Source: Hyphomicrobiales bacterium
GTDB lineage: Bacteria > Pseudomonadota > Alphaproteobacteria > Rhizobiales > Rhizobiaceae
Assembly: GCA_900471605.1 (NCBI GenBank)
Contig: UCEY01000011.1
Coordinates: 1 to 64,000, forward strand
Length of the DNA: 64,000 bases
Direction: 5' to 3'
The stretch's first letter is position 1. Every line of letters begins with the position of its first letter. Below the pieces are notes generated by a model that worked only from the letters and a program-made list of their open reading frames with translations, was not told the origin of the DNA and did not search any database. Below are positions 26,204 through 33,953 of the stretch, in pieces. The position numbers and the translations under genes are program-made.

Positions 26204-26251
26204 GGCATCGGCAGACAAATTCAAGGGAAAATATTCGGGAGGCTGACGATC

Positions 26252-26275
26252 GCCTTCGGATGGTAAACCGAAGGC
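26252..26275 (-). terminator. Hairpin after the GntR gene
   Basis: An 8-bp stem (GCCTTCGG / CCGAAGGC) with an 8-nt loop lies about 50 bp past the GntR stop on the minus strand. There is no T-run. Confidence 0.4.
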
Positions 26276-26326
26276 TCTCCGCCAGGAAAAATCGCGAGGA
26301 TCGCGCTCGGGCTTTAACCTGGGCTC

Positions 26327-27061
26327 TCAGGAGTTGAGGAGCACGAGGCCGGGAACGGTCAGCATCAGCTCCGGATCCTCGAAGACGGCGTATTCGAGGT
26401 TCTTGCGGGCGATGCGGGCGTGTTCGCGGGCGATGAATTCAGCCCTTGCGCCCTCGCGCCCGGCAATCGCCGACACCAGCGTGCGATGCTGGTCCTGCGC
26501 GATATGCAACGACTGGCGGAACGCCGCCACGTGAGCCCGGCCCGACAGGAAAGCCGACGGCGAGGCGAATGGCAGGCGCGTCGCCCGCTCGACTTCCCGC
26601 TGGATCACGGTGCTGCCGGAAAGTTCGACCAGCGCGATGTGAAATTTGGCATTCGCTTCGGAATAGGCTTCCAGATCCACATCGTCCGCAGCCTCGCCGA
26701 AACAATCGTCGAGCCGGGCCTGGATTTCCCGAAGCTGGTCCAATCCCGCCTGCGAAACGCCGCGTTCGGCGGCAAGCCTTGCCGCGGTCCCTTCCAGCAC
26801 GCCGCGCAGCTCGATCGCATCGACGGCATCCGCATAGGTGAAGCTGCGGACCACGAAACCGCCATTCGCCAGCCGGTCGAGCAGCCCCTCTTCCGCAAGG
26901 CGCGACATCACCTCGCGCACCGGCGTTCGCGAAATCTGCAGCGTTTCGGCCAGCGACACCTCGAAAAGCCGGGTGCCGCCGGGATAGTCGCCGCTGAGGA
27001 TCTTCTTGCGCAGCTCCATCAGCGCGCGCATCGTATGGGTCGTTCTCGAGGTCTCTTCCAA
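26327..27061 (-). CDS. GntR family transcriptional regulator (FCD domain)
   Basis: This is a FadR-subfamily regulator. A TTG start (LEETSRTTHTMRALMELRKK) with AAAGG upstream gives 244 aa; an ATG at 27127 would add 22 basic residues without homology and cannot be excluded. The winged helix is SLAETLQISRTPVREVMSRLAEEGLLDRLANGGFVV. The helical FCD domain has the ELRGVLEGTAARLAAERG opening and metal-binding His residues (FHIALVELSGS, ISLHIAQDQH-like region). It precedes ligM on the same strand and is flanked by GTATAC palindromes, so it likely represses ligM and itself until an aromatic acid or pathway intermediate binds. Confidence 0.85.
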   Translation of the reverse strand: MEETSRTTHTMRALMELRKKILSGDYPGGTRLFEVSLAETLQISRTPVREVMSRLAEEGLLDRLANGGFVVRSFTYADAVDAIELRGVLEGTAARLAAERGVSQAGLDQLREIQARLDDCFGEAADDVDLEAYSEANAKFHIALVELSGSTVIQREVERATRLPFASPSAFLSGRAHVAAFRQSLHIAQDQHRTLVSAIAGREGARAEFIAREHARIARKNLEYAVFEDPELMLTVPGLVLLNS

Positions 27062-27147
27062 ATCCGCACCTTTGCCTGAGACAAGCCGGCGCCACCTCCG
27101 CCTGTCGATCACAAATCTTAGCCACATCCGATGGATTGGCCAAGCCT

Positions 27148-27219
27148 CATGTATACAGGGGGTTTGGACTGTGGATGACGCGGGATATCCCGGGCGGAAA
27201 GGATCAGCGCGTATACGCG
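27148..27219. promoter_or_regulatory. Two GTATAC palindromes upstream of the GntR gene
   Basis: CATGTATACAGG (27148-27159) and the perfect palindrome CGCGTATACGCG (27208-27219) lie in the gap before the GntR gene, matching the site before ligM. They suggest autoregulation. Confidence 0.5.
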
Positions 27220-27240
27220 GGGCGCACCGAAGAGACGGAC

Positions 27241-28113
27241 CTATTTGCCTTCGCGCCGGGCCGACAGGACACGTGCGACGGTTTCCCGGAGATCGTCGGC
27301 CGGCTTCACGCCGCTTGCCGCCATCTCGTCCTGAACGGCGGCGATCTCGCGGGCAAGACCGCCATTCAGCCCCAGCGCATCGAGCGTGACGCCGCTTTCG
27401 CGCATCTCGGCGGCTCGGCGGCGGCCGTGACGGGTGGTGCGCTCGAACTGGTAATTCGGAAATTTCGACCAGTCGAGGCCCGGAAAGCTCTGTGACAGCG
27501 AGGAGAGGATTTCCTCGAAACAGCCCGAAGCTTCTGCCGCCAGCAGCGCCTCGACGGTGATCGCTTCCAGACCCTTGACGAAAACGGAACGTACCATCTT
27601 GATGGCCGTCGCCGAGCCGACAGCCTCACCGGCAACTTCTGCGCTGAAGCCCAGGCTTTGAAACCGCTCCAGAAGCCCGGCGGCACCCTTGCCGGCAATC
27701 AGAACCGGGGTTGCATGGCCCTTGGGATGGACCGGCGCCATGACGGCCATGTCGAGATAATCGGCGCCGGTCTCGTTGATCAGCGCGGCGGTCTCGCGCT
27801 TGCGGCCGGGGGAGACGGAGTTGATATCGATCAGCAGCGCGCCCTGGCCGAGATGAGGCGCGATGGATTGCGCCGCGCTGAGGCTCTGGTCGGCGGTCAC
27901 GGCGCTGAAGATCCACTCGGCATCTGCAAGACCCGCAGGTGATGCTTCCGGCCGGACACCACGGCTCGCCATCGCCGCCCGCATCTCGCCCGCCCTCTCG
28001 GCATCGTCGAGCAGGAGGTCATAAGCGCGGAATTCGCCGTTATCGAGCTTCGGCGCAAGACTGTCGTGAAAGGCGCGTGCCGCTTCGCCAAATCCCAGAA
28101 ATGCGATCCTCAT
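27241..28113 (-). CDS. NAD(P)-dependent oxidoreductase with DUF1932 domain (6-phosphogluconate dehydrogenase-like)
   Basis: This beta-hydroxyacid-dehydrogenase-type protein has 290 aa. The N-terminal Rossmann fold has IAFLGFGEAARAFHDSL (GxGxxA variant) and the substrate-side block LLIDINSVSPGRKRE. The catalytic Lys region is AIKMVRSVFVKGLEAITVEALLAAE, and the C-terminal helical part matches DUF1932. It lies 15 bp downstream of galD, and relatives are seen beside LigK/GalC-type aldolases. A role in reducing or oxidising a 4-oxalomesaconate-pathway acid is plausible but unproven. The name 6-phosphogluconate dehydrogenase would be misleading. Confidence 0.8.
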   Translation of the reverse strand: MRIAFLGFGEAARAFHDSLAPKLDNGEFRAYDLLLDDAERAGEMRAAMASRGVRPEASPAGLADAEWIFSAVTADQSLSAAQSIAPHLGQGALLIDINSVSPGRKRETAALINETGADYLDMAVMAPVHPKGHATPVLIAGKGAAGLLERFQSLGFSAEVAGEAVGSATAIKMVRSVFVKGLEAITVEALLAAEASGCFEEILSSLSQSFPGLDWSKFPNYQFERTTRHGRRRAAEMRESGVTLDALGLNGGLAREIAAVQDEMAASGVKPADDLRETVARVLSARREGK

Positions 28114-28128
28114 AGCCGTATCCTACTC

Positions 28129-29184
28129 TCAATCGCCGAAAACCACGCCGTCGAACAGCTTGCGCGCCGTGCGCAGCACCGCCGCGCGAAAAACCTCGCC
28201 ATCCTTCATGGTGGCGATGACGCTCATCTCGCCGGTGGGGTGCTCGATCGACAGCAGCTTCTCGTCACCGTCCGGAATGACGGCCAGTTCCGACGCCGGA
28301 CCTTCCGGCAGGAGGCAGGCCGTCGCCACGCTGACCGCGCCGAGCACGCCGATCGCGTCGTGGCATGTATGCGGGATGAAAGTGCGGGTCGAAATCGCTC
28401 CGCCGGCGGTTGGCGCCGAAACCATGGTCATCTTCGGCACCGACTTCTTGGTGACATCGCCAAGGTTCATCATCGGCCCTGCCTTCAGCCGGATCGCCTC
28501 CAGCCTGGCGCGCAGTTCCTGGTTGGCTTCCAGCTCCTTCGGGCTTTCGTCGCCTTTTATGCCAAGCACGTCGGCGCGCATGACGACACAGGGCATGCCG
28601 TTGTCGATCAGCGTGCAGGCGACGCCTTCGATCACATCGACCGCATTCCCGGTCGGCAGCAGCGCCCCGCAGGAGGAACCGGCCGTATCCGCGAACACGA
28701 TCGGCACCGGCGCGGAGGTTCCCGGCACGCCGTCTATCCGGGCCTCGCCCTTGTAGGTCACCCGGCCGCCGGGCGTCTCGATCGTCGCGATGGCGATCTG
28801 CCCGGTATTTTCCATGAAGATCGAGACTTCGGTCTTCTCGCCCTTCACCGGCACCAGCCCGCGCTCGATGGCGAAAGGCCCGATGCCGGCGAGGATATTG
28901 CCGCAATTCTGCGCGTCGGTGACGATCGGCTGGTCGACGAAGACCTGCAGGAAGAGATAATCGACATCGACCCCTTCCCGCTCGGACTTCTTCACCACCG
29001 CCACCTTGGAGGTCAGCGGATGGGCGCCGCCCATGCCGTCGATCTGGCGAGGGTCGGGAGAGCCCATCACCCGCAGCAGGAAGGCATCACGATCGGCCGG
29101 CAGGTCCGAGGCGAGAAAATATCCGCCCTTGGAGGTGCCGCCACGCATCCACATGCAGCGGATACCGGTTTCGCTTGTCGCCAT
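28129..29184 (-). CDS. galD: 4-oxalomesaconate tautomerase (PrpF family)
   Basis: This PrpF/DapF-fold isomerase of 351 aa starts at MATSETGIRCM; the upstream in-frame extension runs through REP palindromes and is not coding. In the gallate pathway of Pseudomonas putida, GalD converts the keto and enol forms of 4-oxalomesaconate. Visible features are the N-terminal CMWMRGGTSKGGYF, which opens the active site, the QNCGNILAGIGPFAIERGL block with a catalytic-type Cys, and MPCVVMRADVLGI. It is followed by the DUF1932 dehydrogenase and preceded, across a palindrome-filled gap, by galC and galB, so the pathway assignment is strong. Confidence 0.88.
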   Translation of the reverse strand: MATSETGIRCMWMRGGTSKGGYFLASDLPADRDAFLLRVMGSPDPRQIDGMGGAHPLTSKVAVVKKSEREGVDVDYLFLQVFVDQPIVTDAQNCGNILAGIGPFAIERGLVPVKGEKTEVSIFMENTGQIAIATIETPGGRVTYKGEARIDGVPGTSAPVPIVFADTAGSSCGALLPTGNAVDVIEGVACTLIDNGMPCVVMRADVLGIKGDESPKELEANQELRARLEAIRLKAGPMMNLGDVTKKSVPKMTMVSAPTAGGAISTRTFIPHTCHDAIGVLGAVSVATACLLPEGPASELAVIPDGDEKLLSIEHPTGEMSVIATMKDGEVFRAAVLRTARKLFDGVVFGD

Positions 29185-29262
29185 GAAATCTTCCTCCGCT
29201 TTTACAGGGAAACGAGCCGGTCGTTTTCCCTGTCTCACGTGTCGGCAAGAAATCCTGCCGTC

Positions 29263-29285
29263 ATGCTCGGGCTCGTCCCGAGCAT
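29263..29285. repeat. REP-like palindrome, copy 3
   Basis: ATGCTCGGG / CCCGAGCAT stem with 5-nt loop, preceded by CCGTC. It is a variant of the copies at 89 and 220 and sits in the gap between galC and galD. Confidence 0.75.
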
Positions 29286-29308
29286 CTGCCAACGGTCGAT
29301 GTGAGCAG

Positions 29309-29331
29309 ATCCTCGGCACAAGGCCGAGGAT
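29309..29331. repeat. REP-like palindrome, copy 4 (inverted)
   Basis: ATCCTCGGC / GCCGAGGAT stem with loop ACAAG, followed by GACG. It forms an inverted pair with copy 3 between galC and galD and may fold into a larger hairpin that separates the two expression units. Confidence 0.75.
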
Positions 29332-29358
29332 GACGAAAGAACCCTCCGATTCCCCCGC

Positions 29359-30030
29359 TCAGATATACTTCAAACCCTTTTCGGCGAGCCTGCCGCGCAT
29401 GTCGTAGATATCGAGGCCGAGTTCGCCGGCGGCGAGCCGCTTCCGCTTGTCTTCTTCCGCTGCGACCCGGGCTTCCGCCTTCTTGGCAACCGCTTCGGCT
29501 TCCTCGCGGGCGACCACGCAGACACCGTCGTCATCCGCAACGATCACGTCGCCGGGACGCACATAGGCGCCGGCGCAGACGACCGGGATATTGACCGAGC
29601 CGAGGGTTTCCTTGACCGTGCCCTGGGCATAGACCGCCTTCGACCAGACCGGGAATTTCATCGCGGTCAGATCGACCACGTCGCGAACCCCCGCATCGAT
29701 GATCAGGCCCTTGCAGCCACGCGCCTGTGCGGAGGTGGCGAGCAGATCCCCGAAATAACCGTCTTCGCAGGGACTGGTCGGGGCGAGCAGCAGGATGTCG
29801 CCGGCCTTCAGCTGCTCGATCGCCACATGCAGCATCCAGTTGTCGCCCGGAGGGGCGGAAATGGTGACGGCACTCGCCGCAAGGCGCGCGCCAGAATAGA
29901 TCGGCCGCATGTAGCTGGCGAGCAGGCCCTTGCGGCCCTGCGCCTCGTGGACGGTAGCAACACCGCAGGCGGCCAGGCGGTCGATGACCGACTGATCCGC
30001 GCGTTCGATATTCTGGACGACGACCGACAT
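29359..30030 (-). CDS. galC: 4-carboxy-4-hydroxy-2-oxoadipate aldolase (RraA-like)
   Basis: This class II aldolase of 223 aa is of the RraA/LigK type. It splits 4-carboxy-4-hydroxy-2-oxoadipate into pyruvate and oxaloacetate and usually also decarboxylates oxaloacetate. The active site is visible in [25 protein letters not shown], where the Arg-Asp pair of GVRD binds substrate and the divalent metal, and in [20 protein letters not shown]. It is encoded between galB (16 bp upstream) and galD and closes the 4,5-cleavage pathway of protocatechuate or gallate. Confidence 0.9.
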   Translation of the reverse strand: MSVVVQNIERADQSVIDRLAACGVATVHEAQGRKGLLASYMRPIYSGARLAASAVTISAPPGDNWMLHVAIEQLKAGDILLLAPTSPCEDGYFGDLLATSAQARGCKGLIIDAGVRDVVDLTAMKFPVWSKAVYAQGTVKETLGSVNIPVVCAGAYVRPGDVIVADDDGVCVVAREEAEAVAKKAEARVAAEEDKRKRLAAGELGLDIYDMRGRLAEKGLKYI

Positions 30031-30046
30031 CAGCGCTCAATCCCTA

Positions 30047-30775
30047 TCAAAGTTCGTCGACGGTGCGCGGGAAGACCGACTGAAAACCTTCCGCATGGGT
30101 GGATTTGCGTCCGCTGGCCTGGCCGCCGGAATTGCGCATGAAGTGGTTGCCGCGGTTCTCGGCGACGTTCTTGTAGAAATGCCAGAGGTGCTCCTGGCCT
30201 TCCATGCACTGGATGGCCGCCCACTTCTTTTCCCAGACGGGCGAGATGTCGAGGAACACGTCCGGCTTCCATTCCATCTGCTCGGTCTGGTGCGGCTCGA
30301 ACAGATAGAGCTGCGGCGCGCCGAGGATCTTTTCGCCGGGATTGTGGCCCCAGGCCTGGGCGATCATGCGCGCCTCGATCGCCACCTGCGTCGCATACAT
30401 GTGGTCGGTATTGTAGGGGTCCCACTTGGAATGGGAGAGCATGAATTCCGGCTGTACCTTGCGGATCACGTCGACCAGCTTGAACTTGGCGTCCTGATCG
30501 ACGACCAGCGGATAATCGCCGAGGTCGAAGAACTGGATGTCGGTGACATTAAGCGCCTTTGCAGCGTTTTCCGCTTCCTTGCGGCGCTCGGTCTTCACCT
30601 TTTCGAGCGTCATGCCCGGGTTCTTCCAGAGCTTGGCGCTTTCGCCGCGCTCGCCATAGGACAGGCAGATGACCGTGACGTCATAGCCCTTTTCCTCGTG
30701 AAGCGCGATCGCGCCGCCGCAACGCCAGACGAAATCCGCCGAATGAGCGCTGATGACCAATGCTGTCTTTGCCAT
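30047..30775 (-). CDS. galB: 4-oxalomesaconate hydratase (PIG-L/LmbE type)
   Basis: This zinc-dependent protein of 242 aa has the PIG-L/LmbE fold. The first metal motif is SAHSADFVWRCGG, an HxxD variant of AHPDDE that fits the GalB branch. Later ligands are in LSHSKWDPYNTDHM, where a His binds zinc. In gallate degradation GalB adds water to 4-oxalomesaconate to give 4-carboxy-4-hydroxy-2-oxoadipate, the GalC substrate. It is unrelated to the amidohydrolase LigJ that does this job in Sphingobium. It sits between the extradiol dioxygenase and galC with 16-bp gaps, one operon. Confidence 0.88.
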   Translation of the reverse strand: MAKTALVISAHSADFVWRCGGAIALHEEKGYDVTVICLSYGERGESAKLWKNPGMTLEKVKTERRKEAENAAKALNVTDIQFFDLGDYPLVVDQDAKFKLVDVIRKVQPEFMLSHSKWDPYNTDHMYATQVAIEARMIAQAWGHNPGEKILGAPQLYLFEPHQTEQMEWKPDVFLDISPVWEKKWAAIQCMEGQEHLWHFYKNVAENRGNHFMRNSGGQASGRKSTHAEGFQSVFPRTVDEL

Positions 30776-30791
30776 GGGAATGCCTCTTGAC

Positions 30792-31748
30792 TTACTTGTG
30801 TGCCACTGGCGGCGTGCCGTGCGTATGGAAGGTTTCGATCGTCTTCATGCCCCAGGCCTGCCCCTTCTTGCGGTCGGCCTCGGTCCAGACGACCGGCTTC
30901 CAGTCCGGACGCAGGATCAGGCGGGCGCCCGCATTGGCGAGTTCGACGCGGTTACCGGCGGGCTCCCAGACATAGAGGAAGAACGTGCCCTGGATCGCAT
31001 GCTTGTGCGGTCCGGATTCGATGTGGACGCCGTTTTCCAGGAAAATGTCGGCGGCGCGCAAAATGTCTTCCCGCTGGTCGCAGGCATAGGTGACATGGTG
31101 GAAGCGGCCATGCGAACCGGTGTGGTCCTCGGAGCAGGCAAGGTCATAGGTCTTGTTGTTGATGGTGAACCAGCAGCCGCCGAGACGGCCATTGTCGAGC
31201 TGGATCATCTCGGTGACCCGGCTGCCGAGCGCCGTGGTCATGAATTCACGGATCAGGCTGACATCGGCCGCGAGCAGATTGACGTGGTCGAGGCGGCGCG
31301 GGCATGCGCCGCGGCCATGGTAACGCTGGGCGATGTTCTTCAGCGCCGGCTTTTCTTCCGGCGGCGCTACATATTCCCTGGTGTCCCAATAGAGTTCGAA
31401 AAGATGGCCGTCCGGGCTCTTGAACTGGTAAGCGCGCCCATGGCCGAGATCGCCTTCCGTCCAGCCGACGCCCCAACCCTTTTCCTCGATTACCTTGACC
31501 CGGCGCTCCAGCGCTTCGGCGGACGACGTGCGGTAGGCGATATGGCCGACACCCGTGGTGTGATGCCTGGTGAGCTTCAGCGTGTGGAATTCGTAATCGT
31601 CATAGGCGCGCAGATAGACGCTGTCGCCCTCGCGGCCGCTCTCGGTCAGTCCGTAGACACGGGTGAAGAAATCGAGCGATTCCTCGAAACGGTCGGAATA
31701 AAGCTCAACGTGGCCCAGATGGGCGACATCATAACAGGGTTCGGTCAT
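30792..31748 (-). CDS. Type I extradiol ring-cleavage dioxygenase (VOC fold, catechol 2,3-dioxygenase-like)
   Basis: This two-domain vicinal-oxygen-chelate enzyme of 318 aa starts at MTEPCYDVAHLGH. Domain 1 covers about residues 5-130 and domain 2 about 145-290. Metal ligands expected for Fe(II) are present in domain 2: His in RLDHVNLL, His in FHHVTYACD and Glu in FLYVWEPAGNRVELAN. It resembles catechol 2,3-dioxygenases (metapyrocatechases). It is the first gene of the galB-galC operon, so its product should enter the 4-oxalomesaconate route. That suggests a carboxylated catechol or gallol as substrate rather than plain catechol, which is unusual for this fold. No LigAB or GalA-type enzyme is seen in the window. 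Confidence 0.85.
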   Translation of the reverse strand: MTEPCYDVAHLGHVELYSDRFEESLDFFTRVYGLTESGREGDSVYLRAYDDYEFHTLKLTRHHTTGVGHIAYRTSSAEALERRVKVIEEKGWGVGWTEGDLGHGRAYQFKSPDGHLFELYWDTREYVAPPEEKPALKNIAQRYHGRGACPRRLDHVNLLAADVSLIREFMTTALGSRVTEMIQLDNGRLGGCWFTINNKTYDLACSEDHTGSHGRFHHVTYACDQREDILRAADIFLENGVHIESGPHKHAIQGTFFLYVWEPAGNRVELANAGARLILRPDWKPVVWTEADRKKGQAWGMKTIETFHTHGTPPVAHK

Positions 31749-31993
31749 GGCTTTTCCTAGATGGTCGATCTTCAGCGCCCGGCGGACAGGCGCATTCTCC
31801 TCCAAAATCGAGCCCGCGTCCTCCACTCCAACACGGCCGGCGCATGGGCGCCGCAGCTTGGCATGAAGACATAAAAGCAGATCGGCAGCCTGACGAATAG
31901 GTTCTGCTGCCGTGGCATAAGTTTTGGTTGAGATCAGGAAAAGCCGCTCGGCGACAGGCGAGCGAAGGCGGGTGTGAAAGGCCCGAAACAGAA
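31749..31993. other. Promoter region of the dioxygenase-galBC operon
   Basis: About 245 bp without a gene lie between the TerC terminator and the dioxygenase start. It should hold the operon promoter, but no clear operator palindrome was found. Confidence 0.4.
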
Positions 31994-32018
31994 GGCGCGG
32001 CGGCAGTACCGCCGCGCC
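31994..32018 (-). terminator. Hairpin terminator of the TerC gene
   Basis: A perfect 10-bp stem (GGCGCGGCGG / CCGCCGCGCC) with a 5-nt loop is followed on the minus strand by TTCTGTTTC, nine bases past the TerC stop. Confidence 0.75.
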
Positions 32019-32026
32019 GTCAAAGA

Positions 32027-32680
32027 TCACATGCCGATATAAGGCGCGACTTCGTGATAACCGCGCCAGATCATTTCGAGCGCCACGTAAAGGATGACGG
32101 CGAGACCGACATAGGCGATCCAGCGATGCTTGTTGAGCAGGCGGGCGATGAAGCTTGCGGCCACACCCATCAGCGCGATCGAGAGGACCAGGCCGAAAAT
32201 CAGGACGCCCGGATGCTCGTGAGCGGCGCCCGCAACGGCAAGCACGTTGTCGAGCGACATCGAAACGTCGGCAATGACGATCTGCCAGGCTGCCTGGGCG
32301 AAGGTCTTGCGCGGCGCGCCGCCCGCCACCGTGCCATCGGCATTGAGGTCGGCGTCCTCGAGCGCTTCGCTCGCTTCTTCCTCATGCTGATGCGGCGTGC
32401 GCAGTTCGCGCCACATCTTCCAGCAGACCCAGAGGAGCAGGACGCCACCGGCGAGCAGCAGGCCGACGATCTGCAGGAGCTGGGTGGTGGCGAGCGCGAA
32501 ACCGATACGCAGCACGGTTGCCGCAATGATACCGACCAGAATGGCCTTGGACCGCTGTGCCTTCGGCAGGCCCGCAGCCGCAAGACCGATGACGATCGCG
32601 TTGTCGCCGGCCAGCACGAGGTCGATCATGATAACCTGCAGAAGGGCGGACAACGCCTCCGCACTAAAGAATTCCATCAT
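32027..32680 (-). CDS. TerC/YjbE family integral membrane protein
   Basis: This inner-membrane protein of 217 aa belongs to the TerC/YjbE family. It shows two half-repeats with acidic metal-like motifs, LVLAGDNAIVIGLAA (about residues 21-35) and ADVSMSLDNVLAVAGAA (about 137-153). About six to seven helices flank a hydrophilic loop rich in His, Glu and Asp (HQHEEEASEALEDADLNADG). Relatives take part in manganese export or in metallation of secreted proteins. It is transcribed alone between the aromatic and ABC operons and is probably housekeeping. Confidence 0.85.
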   Translation of the reverse strand: MMEFFSAEALSALLQVIMIDLVLAGDNAIVIGLAAAGLPKAQRSKAILVGIIAATVLRIGFALATTQLLQIVGLLLAGGVLLLWVCWKMWRELRTPHQHEEEASEALEDADLNADGTVAGGAPRKTFAQAAWQIVIADVSMSLDNVLAVAGAAHEHPGVLIFGLVLSIALMGVAASFIARLLNKHRWIAYVGLAVILYVALEMIWRGYHEVAPYIGM

Positions 32681-33007
32681 TTGGCACCCAATCTCTCAAA
32701 GGCGGGAGTGCCCGCGTGTGGACCGAGACGAACCTGAGACGCTCACGACCTGCATTTCCGCCTGTCGTAGGTCACCGCCGTTGCCGTCACATGATTTCCA
32801 CGAACACCAGGCACCCAAGTTGGACTAATCCAGTCCGACATCACAGCTCAGAGATGAACTGTCAGAGGGGCCCGGTCCTGGTGGGCTGAGATTTAGCGGC
32901 ATGATTGCAGAAACTCAAGTGGCGAGTGCGTCAAACAGTCCCGATCTTGCTCTATTTTCGGCCGGATCATTGACGATCCGTTGCAATTCTCACCCGCAAT
33001 ACAGATG
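32681..33007. other. Intergenic region upstream of the TerC gene
   Basis: About 330 bp without a gene separate the TerC start from the terminator of the ABC operon. I looked for the yybP-ykoY manganese riboswitch that often precedes TerC genes and saw no GGGGAGTAG core. Nothing else is recognisable. Confidence 0.4.
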
Positions 33008-33039
33008 CAGGTGGCGGCCGGTCTTGCGGCCGCCACCTG
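33008..33039 (-). terminator. Hairpin terminator of the peptide-type ABC operon
   Basis: A perfect 13-bp stem (CAGGTGGCGGCCG / CGGCCGCCACCTG) with a 6-nt loop lies about 20 bp after the last permease gene on the minus strand. There is no long T-run. Confidence 0.7.
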
Positions 33040-33059
33040 AGATTACGTCACGCCTGGGC

Positions 33060-33941
33060 TCAAGAAAGGGTCGGATCCAGCTTGTCGCGCAGCCAGTCGC
33101 CGACGATGCTGATCGACAGCGTCGTCAGCATGATCACCACCGAGGGGGCGAGCATGATCCACGGGGCGCGGGTCAGGTATTCGCGGCCGAAACCGACCAT
33201 GTTGCCCAGGCTCGTTTCCGGCGGCTGCACGCCGAGGCCGAGGAAGGAAAGACCGCTTTCCATCAGGATGATTTCCGGAAAGGTCAGCGTCATCGAGACG
33301 ATCAGCGTCGAGGCGACATTCGGCAGGATATGGTGGAAATAGACCCGCGCCGGCGTCGCGCCGAGCTGCACGACCGAGGCCGCATACCCTTGCGAACTGG
33401 CGGAAATCGCCAGACCGCGGGCGATGCGGGCGTAACGTTCCCAGCCGTAGAAGCCCATGAGGCAGACGAGCAGCACCATCGAGGAACCGAAGAAGGCAAG
33501 CACGGCAAGCGACATGATCAGGAATGGCAGCGCCGCCTGGAAATCGGCGAGCACCAGCACGAGATGTTCGACCGCCCCTCGAAACTGCGCCGCCGCGAAG
33601 CCGAGCGCCGTGCCGAACACCGCAGACAGGATCGTCGCGCCGAAGGCGATGATCAGCGACACCCGGACCGATTGAAGAAGGCGCGAAAGCACGTCGCGGC
33701 CGAGCTCGTCGGTGCCGAGCAGATGCTTCAGGGCGCCCGGATGCGAAAGCCGGCTCGAAAGGTCCATCGCCGTGATATTGTAGGGACGGATCTGGTCGGC
33801 GAAGACGGCGATCACGACCATGGCCACCAGCCAGAGGATACCGAGCCCAACGGTGAACGGCACGTTGCGGCGCAGGCGCGTGATAAAAGTCGCATACCAG
33901 CCGGGCGTCCGCGAGGTTTCAGAAAGATTGATCGTGGCCAT
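33060..33941 (-). CDS. ABC transporter permease (DppC/OppC type)
   Basis: This membrane permease of a peptide/opine/nickel-type ABC importer has 293 aa. It has an N-terminal OppC_N segment (PFTVGLGILWLVAMVVIAVFAD), the GTDELGRDVLSRLLQSVRVSL block and the EAA loop (RIARGLAISASSQGYAASVVQLGATPARVYFHHILPN) that contacts the ATPases. About six helices are predicted. It is the last gene of a five-gene minus-strand operon running from the binding protein at 38634, and lies 12 bp after the DppB-like gene. Confidence 0.9.
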   Translation of the reverse strand: MATINLSETSRTPGWYATFITRLRRNVPFTVGLGILWLVAMVVIAVFADQIRPYNITAMDLSSRLSHPGALKHLLGTDELGRDVLSRLLQSVRVSLIIAFGATILSAVFGTALGFAAAQFRGAVEHLVLVLADFQAALPFLIMSLAVLAFFGSSMVLLVCLMGFYGWERYARIARGLAISASSQGYAASVVQLGATPARVYFHHILPNVASTLIVSMTLTFPEIILMESGLSFLGLGVQPPETSLGNMVGFGREYLTRAPWIMLAPSVVIMLTTLSISIVGDWLRDKLDPTLS

Positions 33942-33953
33942 GTCTCTTTATCC

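Noticed and set aside
27241..28113. 6-phosphogluconate dehydrogenase of central metabolism
   Set aside because: Length (290 aa), DUF1932 C-terminus and location with galD do not fit; the glycolytic enzyme is about 470 aa.
32681..33007. yybP-ykoY manganese riboswitch upstream of the TerC gene
   Set aside because: The GGGGAGTAG core and the conserved loop sequences could not be found on the minus strand.
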